A model generated the notes under the pieces. That model was not told where the DNA came from, searched no databases, and saw only the letters and a program-made list of their open reading frames with translations. From CAIQIA01 sp945861105 (GTDB lineage: Bacteria; Cyanobacteriota; Cyanobacteriia; PCC-6307; Cyanobiaceae): a stretch of 64,000 bases of DNA. The number at the start of each line of letters is the position of its first letter. The first letter of the stretch is position 1. The translations under genes and the position numbers were made by a program. Positions 33,179-39,601 of the stretch are shown in pieces. The DNA lies in the NCBI GenBank assembly GCA_947488815.1, contig CANLCC010000008.1, positions 9,376 to 73,375 of the forward strand, written 5' to 3'.

Positions 33179-33430
33179 ATGGCCGCCGGTTCCACCGGGG
33201 AACGCCCGTTCTTCGAGATCATCACAAGCATTCGCTATTGGGTCATCCATGCCGTGACCCTGCCGGCGATCTTCCTGGCTGGCTTTCTGTTCGTGAGCAC
33301 AGGGCTCGCCTACGACGCCTTCGGCACGCCACGGCCCGATGCCTACTTCCAGGCCGGCGAGCAGAAGGCTCCGGTCGTGAGCCAGCGCTACGACGGCAAG
33401 TCGTCCCTGGATCTGCGTCTCCAGAACTGA
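33179..33430 (+). CDS. psbE: Cytochrome b559 subunit alpha
   Basis: PsbE binds heme b559 with PsbF at the PSII core. The 83-residue protein has ERPFFEIITSIRYWVIHAVT, with the heme-ligand His in its single membrane helix. A lumenal tail with GTPRPDAYF follows. First gene of psbE-F-L-J. Confidence 0.98.
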   Translation: MAAGSTGERPFFEIITSIRYWVIHAVTLPAIFLAGFLFVSTGLAYDAFGTPRPDAYFQAGEQKAPVVSQRYDGKSSLDLRLQN

Positions 33431-33439
33431 TCCCCCACC

Positions 33440-33574
33440 ATGACCTCCTCTTCTCCCACAACGCCCCGCAGCTATCCGATCTTCACGGTGCGCTGGGCAG
33501 CTCTTCACGCCCTCGGCATTCCCACGGTGTTTTTCCTGGGAGCCCTGGCGGCCATGCAATTCATCCGTCGCTGA
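33440..33574 (+). CDS. psbF: Cytochrome b559 subunit beta
   Basis: The 44-residue product contains YPIFTVRWAALHALGIPTVF, with the heme-ligand His of cytochrome b559, and ends AMQFIRR. It lies 9 bp after psbE. Sequence and length are canonical. Confidence 0.98.
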   Translation: MTSSSPTTPRSYPIFTVRWAALHALGIPTVFFLGALAAMQFIRR

Positions 33575-33582
33575 ACCTCACC

Positions 33583-33702
33583 ATGCAGCGCAATCCCAAT
33601 CCCAACAACCTGCCGGTTGAACTGAACCGCACCAGCCTGTACCTCGGTCTGCTGATTGTGTTCGTGACCGGCGTGCTGTTCTCCAGCTACTTCTTCAACT
33701 GA
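33583..33702 (+). CDS. psbL: Photosystem II protein L
   Basis: A 39-residue single-helix PSII subunit at the monomer interface. The product begins MQRNPNPNNLPVELNRTSLY and ends LFSSYFFN, the canonical PsbL pattern. It starts 8 bp after psbF. Confidence 0.98.
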   Translation: MQRNPNPNNLPVELNRTSLYLGLLIVFVTGVLFSSYFFN

Positions 33703-33712
33703 GATCAGACCG

Positions 33713-33913
33713 ATGAGCGGAAAGAAATCAGCCCTTCCCGACGGCCGCATTCCCGACCGTCTTCCTGATGGCCGTCCTGCGGTGCCCTGGCGCAGCCGCT
33801 GGACCGAAGGGGTGCTGCCCCTCTGGCTTGTGGCCACCGCCGGCGGCATCGCCGTGATCTTTGTGGTGGGCCTGTTCTTCTACGGGGCCTATGTGGGTGT
33901 CGGTTCCGCCTGA
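33713..33913 (+). CDS. psbJ: Photosystem II protein J
   Basis: The 66-residue product has a polar N-terminus and one membrane helix, ending LFFYGAYVGVGSA, as in PsbJ. It supports QA-QB electron transfer in PSII. Last gene of psbE-F-L-J, 10 bp after psbL and followed by a strong terminator. Confidence 0.97.
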   Translation: MSGKKSALPDGRIPDRLPDGRPAVPWRSRWTEGVLPLWLVATAGGIAVIFVVGLFFYGAYVGVGSA

Positions 33914-33947
33914 CGCGGATCGGTACATCATCTCAACACGACAGAAC

Positions 33948-33979
33948 AAACCCCCCACCCGATCACGGGTTGGGGGTTT
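33948..33979 (+). terminator. Rho-independent terminator after psbEFLJ, probably bidirectional
   Basis: A stem pairs AAACCCCCCACCCG with CGGGTTGGGGGTTT around a 4-nt ATCA loop, with one mismatch. It lies 34 bp after psbJ and 22 bp before the end of the convergent gene. On the reverse strand it is followed by TTTGTTCTG, so it could stop transcription from both sides. Confidence 0.85.
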
Positions 33980-34001
33980 CTGTCGATTGAGACGCTGACG
34001 A

Positions 34002-34655
34002 TCAGCGTGAGGTGGTGGTCAGGTTGAAGTTGCGGTTCGTGTTGCCACCGCCACCACCGCCACCGCCACCATTGTTCGTCGTGGTGATGCCGACCACAGT
34101 TCCCACGACAGCTGCAGCCCCAAGAAGAATCCAACCAAGGCCCAGACCACCGGCGGCAGCCGCCGCCGCCACAGGAGCAGCCGCCGGAGCGCTGAATGCC
34201 AGTGGACTGATCGGCACCAGGGGGTCGCAGGCACAGGCCTGGACAATGCGGACAGGGGCTTGGGTGCTGACAGGGACCGATCCCGTGGAAGATTTCCAGA
34301 GGCCGCGCACCGGTGGTGCCGGGGTGTAGGGGCGGCAGCCACAGACACCGGTGAGGTCAACCACCCAGGTGCTTCCCGGTGGAATGGGCTGACTGGGCCG
34401 CACCTCGAGAAGCTTGCCGGAGTCGAGGATCTGCACGCGCTGGGGATCAGCCGCCTCCATCGTCTCGACGGTGCTCAGGGTGCCGTCTTCTCCGCGCTCA
34501 AGGATGCGGATCGGACCTTTGATGCCCTGGGTGCTGCGGCCGAGCTGGATGGCAAAGCGATCGGCGCCATCGCTGACTGCGACGGGATCAACCGCGATGG
34601 CAGGCAGCGCCGCCACCGTGAACACGAATCCAACAGCAAGACAAATTGGACGCAT
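34002..34655 (-). CDS. Secreted protein of unknown function with poly-Gly tail
   Basis: From ATG 34655 the product is 217 residues. A Sec signal peptide (about residues 1-21, ending AIAVD) precedes a beta-rich region. Two short cysteine motifs follow, GVCGCRP and QACACDP. Near the C-terminus there is an Ala-rich stretch, one hydrophobic helix (GLGWILLGAAAVVGTVVG), nine consecutive Gly and a polar Asn/Thr tail. I do not recognise the family. It could be surface- or membrane-attached. It is convergent with psbJ, and a 15-bp palindrome lies 26 bp upstream. Confidence 0.75.
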   Translation of the reverse strand: MRPICLAVGFVFTVAALPAIAVDPVAVSDGADRFAIQLGRSTQGIKGPIRILERGEDGTLSTVETMEAADPQRVQILDSGKLLEVRPSQPIPPGSTWVVDLTGVCGCRPYTPAPPVRGLWKSSTGSVPVSTQAPVRIVQACACDPLVPISPLAFSAPAAAPVAAAAAAGGLGLGWILLGAAAVVGTVVGITTTNNGGGGGGGGGNTNRNFNLTTTSR

Positions 34656-34681
34656 TGGCCCTTGCCCTTTATTCAGTATTT

Positions 34682-34696
34682 TCCCTAACTTAGGGA
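34682..34696. promoter_or_regulatory. 15-bp palindrome, possible operator
   Basis: TCCCTAACTTAGGGA is a perfect palindrome around a central C, 26 bp upstream of the ATG at 34655. The 1-nt centre is too small for a terminator loop, so a dimeric repressor or activator site is more likely. The regulator is unknown. Confidence 0.45.
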
Positions 34697-34789
34697 GATG
34701 AAGAGGGACTGACAATGGCGTGTGGACAATCCCAGGGGATTCGCACAAGTCCGATGAGACGCGGCCGCTGATGAACCACGTGCCGCGAC

Positions 34790-35911
34790 TCAGAACGACT
34801 GAGTCACGCGTCCATACAGACGGGCACGGCAGGTGCGATCGGGGCAGTCATCCTGGATGTAATCAGGCGTGTTGCCGAGGAAGTCGGTGGCCAGCACCGA
34901 CAGCGTCAGGGGCCAGTCGGCAAAGGGCTTAACGGCGATGCCAGCCGCGAAGCCGTAGCCGAACCACTCGCTGCCGATGGAGATGCGGTCGTTGAGGAAG
35001 AGAGCGACGGAACCGATGGGGCCCCAAGTGCAATCGCTGCCGCTGGGGAACGTGGTGCTGGTGATGGCACGGGAGCCACCGCAACTGGTGCGGCCCAGCC
35101 AACCATTGCCCTTGAACCCATACAGGTCGGAACCGACACCGGCCGTGGCCACCAGCAAGGGCGGGCGCTCCCCCTGACCCAACGGCACCGCCTGGGACAG
35201 AACCGCATAGAAATCGCGGCCGAGGTCAATCTTGTCGTCGAACTGGACGATCTGCTCACCTCCGATGGCCAGACCGGTCTGGGGGCCGAGGTTGACGGCG
35301 GCACGGAACCCCAGGTGCTGACCCGAGAAGGCCGGGGTGCCCTGGTTGCGGCTGCTGAGGCTCTGGACCCCCCACTGGAGGGCCAGGCTGGCGGGCCCCA
35401 CCCGCAGGGGCGTCACATCCACGTAGGCCTGGGCGTCGGCGCAGTCGAGGGTGTCCTTCGAGCAGGGGCGGGTGCGGCTGATACCCACCCCCGTGACCGA
35501 GCCCCACAGGCGCTGGTCCTGGGCAAAGCCGTTCGGCACCTGGAACACCGCCGCCGGGTACACACGGCCGTTGACCGTGACATCCCTGGCGAGGCCACGG
35601 ACCACCAGGCGGCGGCGGGACTGGGTCTCGGGCACCGGCGCCTCAGGCACCGCCGCCGCAGGTGCCGGTCCGGGGCTGGGGGCAACCTCCGGAGCCGGAG
35701 AGGGATCGACCTGGAGGGACTGGGGCGGGGTCCAGGCCTGCTGGGATGGCAGCTGCCAACGGGCCCTGGGCTCAGGCGTCGGGGTCTGCTCCTGCCAGGC
35801 CACGGCGCTGCGGGGAGAAGGGGCCACCTGCCATTCCACGGAGCGGACCGGCGGCGGGGTCAGCTGTGCAAGCAGCAGAACCAGGGGGGGCAGGCTCATG
35901 GCGAGTCTCAT
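34790..35911 (-). CDS. Predicted outer-membrane beta-barrel protein with Pro-rich linker
   Basis: A 373-residue protein with a signal peptide (about 1-24), a Pro/Ala/Gln-rich linker (25-100) carrying repeated Trp-Gln pairs (EWQVAPSP, AWQEQTP, RWQLPS), then about 270 residues of alternating hydrophobic strands. It ends in Phe, as outer-membrane barrels usually do. Cys pairs lie in PCSKDTLDCAD and DDCPDRTCR. Family not recognised. Its start overlaps the stop of the Pro-rich gene by 4 bp, so it is the third gene of an OPX operon; a role in the outer-membrane step of polysaccharide export is inferred from that. Confidence 0.7.
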   Translation of the reverse strand: MRLAMSLPPLVLLLAQLTPPPVRSVEWQVAPSPRSAVAWQEQTPTPEPRARWQLPSQQAWTPPQSLQVDPSPAPEVAPSPGPAPAAAVPEAPVPETQSRRRLVVRGLARDVTVNGRVYPAAVFQVPNGFAQDQRLWGSVTGVGISRTRPCSKDTLDCADAQAYVDVTPLRVGPASLALQWGVQSLSSRNQGTPAFSGQHLGFRAAVNLGPQTGLAIGGEQIVQFDDKIDLGRDFYAVLSQAVPLGQGERPPLLVATAGVGSDLYGFKGNGWLGRTSCGGSRAITSTTFPSGSDCTWGPIGSVALFLNDRISIGSEWFGYGFAAGIAVKPFADWPLTLSVLATDFLGNTPDYIQDDCPDRTCRARLYGRVTQSF

Positions 35912-36432
35912 GGCAGGGGGGAAGGGGCGTCGAGGGGCTCGGGGAGCAGGGCCCTGGCCCGCACCACGGCCTCCTGCAGATCCATGGAGCTGGGGAGAGC
36001 TTCGGCGGGCAAGGCCACGTCAGGACCAAGGGCTGGGTCCGTGGCGACCGCCGCCGGGGGCTCAGCCTCCAAGGGGGCAGGCAGCGGGACCTGGGGCGTC
36101 GGGGGCGGGGGAGCCGCGATGACGGCGGGCGGGGGGGCCGGCACGGCGGCAACGGGAACGGTCGGCCTGGAAGGTACCGGCGCTGCAGGGGGCTGGAACA
36201 CCCGTAGCTGGCGGGGACGGCGCACGGGCACCACCGCCGGCGGCCGGACCGGGGTGATGGCGCCGATCGGTGCCTTCGCAGGCAGCATGGCGAGCGGTTC
36301 TGCCACCGGTGCTGGAGCCATCGCCTGGCTCCCGGCCCCCGGCGGACGGCTCGCCCCTCCGAACAGGGCACCCCAGAGGGCCAGGTTGGGGCCGATGACC
36401 AGCAGCAGCAGGCGGGAGTCGTTCACGATCAC
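35908..36432 (-). CDS. Membrane-anchored proline/alanine-rich protein
   Basis: From GTG 36432 the product is 174 residues: one N-terminal membrane helix (about residues 7-27) and then an extended Pro/Ala/Val-rich region (about 30-145) with low complexity. A short helical end, SSMDLQEAVVRARALL, follows. The layout resembles TonB-like periplasm-spanning linkers but has no TonB domain. The start overlaps the OPX stop (GTGA) and the end overlaps the barrel start (ATGA). Real coding is supported by this coupling, not by homology. Confidence 0.6.
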   Translation of the reverse strand: MIVNDSRLLLLVIGPNLALWGALFGGASRPPGAGSQAMAPAPVAEPLAMLPAKAPIGAITPVRPPAVVPVRRPRQLRVFQPPAAPVPSRPTVPVAAVPAPPPAVIAAPPPPTPQVPLPAPLEAEPPAAVATDPALGPDVALPAEALPSSMDLQEAVVRARALLPEPLDAPSPLP

Positions 36433-37460
36433 CTCAGCAACTGGAACAGGGTGAGGCCATTGACCAGGCCCCCGAGGGTGCGCATGGCCCCACCGACGGC
36501 ATCGGTGGCCCGACCGAGGGCGCTGCGGTTGACCACGATGGTGTCGCCATCCCTGAGGGGCGGATTGGCCTGGCTGGACACGGGTTCATCCAGGGACAGC
36601 CGGAAGCTCTGGCGCGTGACACTGCCGTTGCGGTTGAGCCGCACCAGCTGAACCGAACCCTGGTCGGCCCGCATGTCCCGCGGTCCTCCGGCGGCCAGCA
36701 GCGCCTGCACCAGCGGTGTGCCGGCGGGCAGCTCCTGACGGCCAGGGTTGTTGACCTCACCCATCACATTGACCCTGATCTGCCGCGGGGACAGGTTGTT
36801 GGCGGCCACCTCGGTGGCGACGGCATCCGGCTGGGCCACACGACCCACCCGCACGATGTCGCCGTCAAAGAGCAGAGGATTGTTGATCTGATCCCCGTCA
36901 CGCACCAGCGAGAGCAGATCAAACCGCGCCATCTTGTAGCTGTCACCACGGCCCGGCAGTCGACGGCGGACGGCGACATCACGGAGGTTCGCATTCACCG
37001 TCACACCGCCGGCCTTCTGGATGGCGTCCACCAACGTGGCCGGACCGAAGGCGGCGGTGCCCACCGTGCGTGACGCGTCTGCACTGGAGGCGCTGTTGCC
37101 GGGGGCCATCGAATACAGGCCGGGGGTGGTCACCTCTCCGACCAGGGAAACCCGCACCGGCCGGGGACGCACCAGCCGCAGGGTGAGCTCGGGACGCCGC
37201 AGCTGGCGGCCGTACAGCTGTGTCAGATATGAAGTGGCCTGGGGCAGGGTGAGGCCCTCGAGCATGACCGTGCCGACCAGGGGCAGGGCCGCGGTGCCAT
37301 CGCTGAGCACATCGAGGGAGCCCGAGTAGCTGCGCGCATCGTGGAGCTGCAGGTCGAGGGCATCACCGGCCCCGAGGATGTACTGATCGCTGGCCTGGGC
37401 AGGGGTGCCGGCGGGCAGGGCCGCCAGCAGCAGCGGCAGGGCGACAGAGGTGGCGGGCAT
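36429..37460 (-). CDS. Outer-membrane polysaccharide export (OPX/Wza-family) protein
   Basis: The 343-residue product has a Sec signal peptide without a lipobox Cys. A Poly_export domain (about 26-105, QYILGAGDALDLQLHD) is followed by SLBB-type beta-grasp domains (VSLVGEVTTPGLY near 105; VNVMGEVNNPGRQEL near 230; PLRDGDTIVVNRS near 300). A C-terminal helix ends TLFQLLR. OPX proteins export capsule or exopolysaccharide across the outer membrane. It is the first gene of a three-gene coupled operon and is divergent from the HpsJ-exosortase-Wzc operon, its likely partner. Confidence 0.9.
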   Translation of the reverse strand: MPATSVALPLLLAALPAGTPAQASDQYILGAGDALDLQLHDARSYSGSLDVLSDGTAALPLVGTVMLEGLTLPQATSYLTQLYGRQLRRPELTLRLVRPRPVRVSLVGEVTTPGLYSMAPGNSASSADASRTVGTAAFGPATLVDAIQKAGGVTVNANLRDVAVRRRLPGRGDSYKMARFDLLSLVRDGDQINNPLLFDGDIVRVGRVAQPDAVATEVAANNLSPRQIRVNVMGEVNNPGRQELPAGTPLVQALLAAGGPRDMRADQGSVQLVRLNRNGSVTRQSFRLSLDEPVSSQANPPLRDGDTIVVNRSALGRATDAVGGAMRTLGGLVNGLTLFQLLR

Positions 37461-37546
37461 GACAACCTCCAGCGCGCCGATTGTTCCACGGGAAGGAGCG
37501 GTCGGCAGACGGCACGTGCCAGTCCCGCAAGGGATAGCCTCCGCCC

Positions 37547-38236
37547 ATGACGACGGCTTTTCCCGCTGGCCGCGGCCGCTCCCTGGCCCGCCTGCTCAGC
37601 TACACGCTGCTGAGCCTGTACCTGCTGGGGCTGGTGGCCAACCTGCTGCCTCTGCCGATCAATGACCCCAATGCCGCCCTCGGCCTGCTGGCCCAGGCCA
37701 TCGACGGGGGTGGTCCGGTGGCGGTGGCGGTGGTGGCGTTTCACTTCGGCCTGGGTGGGGACAGCCGCCCCGCCGCCTGGGAGCTGCGCCTGGGATCCCT
37801 GGCCCCGGCCCTGCTCGGGGCGGCGGCCCTGGTGTTTCTGACCCTGGCCCTGAGCGTTCTGCCCGTCGGGCTCAGGATCCGCAGCCAGGGGATGGCCCAG
37901 CTGCAGGGTCAGCTCGCCAGCGGCCGCAGCCTGCTGCAGGAGCTGCGCCGCTCCGTGCAGACAGCGCCAGACCCACGCTCCCTGGGGGCCCTGCTGCGGA
38001 ACCAGCCCCAGCTGGCCCAGGGCCTGACGGGTGATCTGACCCATGACCGGCCGCTGCTGCTCGCCCGGATCGACCGGGACACCGCTGCCCTGACGGAGGC
38101 CGCCCGGCGCCGGGGGGCCGACACCAATGCCAGGTTGCTGCGCCAGATGCTGCGGCTGCTGCTGAGCGGCCTGGTGCTCGCCGGCTTTCATCTGCTGGCT
38201 GCCCTGATCTGGCGAGCCCCGGCCCGCAGGCCATGA
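37547..38236 (+). CDS. HpsJ-like membrane protein
   Basis: A 229-residue protein with hydrophobic helices near residues 18-38, 55-70, 85-107 and 197-220. A long soluble helical stretch (about 110-195) with QLQGQLASGRSLLQELRRS lies between them. This layout fits the HpsJ-like proteins of cyanobacterial polysaccharide and exosortase loci; function unknown. The gene overlaps the exosortase start by 4 bp and is divergent from the OPX operon across 86 bp. Confidence 0.65.
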   Translation: MTTAFPAGRGRSLARLLSYTLLSLYLLGLVANLLPLPINDPNAALGLLAQAIDGGGPVAVAVVAFHFGLGGDSRPAAWELRLGSLAPALLGAAALVFLTLALSVLPVGLRIRSQGMAQLQGQLASGRSLLQELRRSVQTAPDPRSLGALLRNQPQLAQGLTGDLTHDRPLLLARIDRDTAALTEAARRRGADTNARLLRQMLRLLLSGLVLAGFHLLAALIWRAPARRP

Positions 38237-39042
38237 CCCTGCCCCTGCTGCTGCTGGGGACGATCGCCTCGGCCCAGCTGACCCTCTACTGGCGTTCGGG
38301 GGGCCGCCTCGAGACCGTGGCGCTGATGGCCAGCCTGAGCTGGATTGGCGGGGCGCTGCTGCTGGCGGATGCCGAGGCACCCGCCCAGATCCGTCGACGG
38401 GCCTGGGTCCTTGGACTGCCGGGGCTGATCTGGGGCCTGCTGGTGCTGACCATCACAGCCCGGTTGTACGACCCGTTGCTGCATCTGCTGCCGCTGGCGG
38501 TGCTGCCCTCCCTGGGGCTCGTCAGCGGCGTGCCGCTGCGGTCGCGGACCATGGTCGAGCTGGTGGCCATGGGCCTGCTGCTGCCCCTGCAGCTGCTGCT
38601 CAACCGGCTGCTGCCCCTGCTGCCACTGGCCCGGACCACCGCCGAACTGGCGGCCTTTCTCGTCTGGCTGGGGGGCGGCTCGGCCCTGGCCGAGGGGGCG
38701 GCGGTGCGTCTGCCGGATCGCACCCTGGTGGTGGGGGCCAGCTGCACCGGTGCCGAGACCCTCAGCCTCTGCCTGGCGGGCCTGATGCTGCTGGTCCTGC
38801 TGTTTCCGCTGCCCTGCCTGCAACGCCAGCACGGCCGCGGCCTGCTGCTGCTTGGGGTGCTCAGCCTGGGCGCAGCCTTTGTGATCAACGGCCTGCGGGT
38901 GGCGGTGCTGGCCCTGACCCCGGCCGAGGCGTTCGTCTTCTGGCACGACGGGAGCGGCTCCCACCTGTTCGCCATGGCCAGCCTCGCCCTGCTGGTGGCC
39001 AGCTACCTGGCCCTGACCGAATGGAGCCTGCGGCAGTCATGA
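38233..39042 (+). CDS. Cyanoexosortase (exosortase/archaeosortase family)
   Basis: The 269-residue polytopic protein has the exosortase catalytic residues in order: Cys171 in VGASCTGAE, Arg222 in INGLRVAVLAL and His244 in GSGSHLFAMAS. Exosortases are membrane transpeptidases that cut PEP-CTERM-type sorting tails and attach or release exported proteins. They are typically encoded in polysaccharide loci. It is coupled by 4-bp overlaps to the HpsJ-like gene before and the partner gene after. Assignment to the cyanoexosortase A subfamily rests on the neighbours. No PEP-CTERM substrate is visible in this window. Confidence 0.87.
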   Translation: MTLPLLLLGTIASAQLTLYWRSGGRLETVALMASLSWIGGALLLADAEAPAQIRRRAWVLGLPGLIWGLLVLTITARLYDPLLHLLPLAVLPSLGLVSGVPLRSRTMVELVAMGLLLPLQLLLNRLLPLLPLARTTAELAAFLVWLGGGSALAEGAAVRLPDRTLVVGASCTGAETLSLCLAGLMLLVLLFPLPCLQRQHGRGLLLLGVLSLGAAFVINGLRVAVLALTPAEAFVFWHDGSGSHLFAMASLALLVASYLALTEWSLRQS

Positions 39043-39581
39043 CCGTCCTGCGGGCTCGCCCCACCGTGCTGCTGATGCTGCTGGGCTGGGGCAGCGCCGT
39101 GGCCATCGACAGCACCATCCGCGGGGTGGACCCAGGGACTCCCCTCGCCCTGCCGGCAAGGCTGCACAGTTCGGCGGGCACCCTCCACCGCCAGGCCGCC
39201 GGCCAGGGTCAGCCCCTGCCCACGGGGGTGCTGCTCGGCCAGGCGGCCGACTACGCAGGTCCGGCGGGCTGGTTGAAGGTGCGGGAGCTGGTGCTGGCCT
39301 CCCGGGGGCGCAGCGTGGCGCTGCCGCTCGATGACATCAACAGAACCGTCAGCCATGGCAGCGCCCCGGGGCGCTGCATCGCCAGCGGGCGCCCGCTGGC
39401 GCCATGGGGCCCGGGGCAACAGCTCCGCTGGCTCGCCGGACTGCAACCCCGACCGGCCCACCACTGCCTCTGGGTGGCGGGGTCGCCGCCGGCCGTTGCG
39501 GCCCTCAGCCAGGCCCTGGCCGGGCCGGTGAACAAACCTCCGCCGGGGGAAGTGTCCGCCAGCGGCGCTGCATCCCGGTGA
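39039..39581 (+). CDS. Cyanoexosortase-associated protein
   Basis: From ATG 39039 the product is 180 residues with an N-terminal signal/anchor (about 8-25) and an exported domain with no clear motif. CLWVAGSPPAVAALSQAL near residue 147 is the most regular segment. Position directly after the exosortase (ATGA overlap) and length fit the exosortase system-associated proteins of cyanobacteria. Its job is unknown; it probably assists or is processed by the exosortase. It abuts the Wzc gene. Confidence 0.65.
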   Translation: MTVLRARPTVLLMLLGWGSAVAIDSTIRGVDPGTPLALPARLHSSAGTLHRQAAGQGQPLPTGVLLGQAADYAGPAGWLKVRELVLASRGRSVALPLDDINRTVSHGSAPGRCIASGRPLAPWGPGQQLRWLAGLQPRPAHHCLWVAGSPPAVAALSQALAGPVNKPPPGEVSASGAASR

Positions 39582-39601
39582 CCCTGGATAGGGTCCCGCC
39601 C

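Noticed and set aside
34002..34110. C-terminus of the secreted protein as a PEP-CTERM exosortase target
   Set aside because: It has a helix but no PEP-like motif before it and no basic cluster after it.
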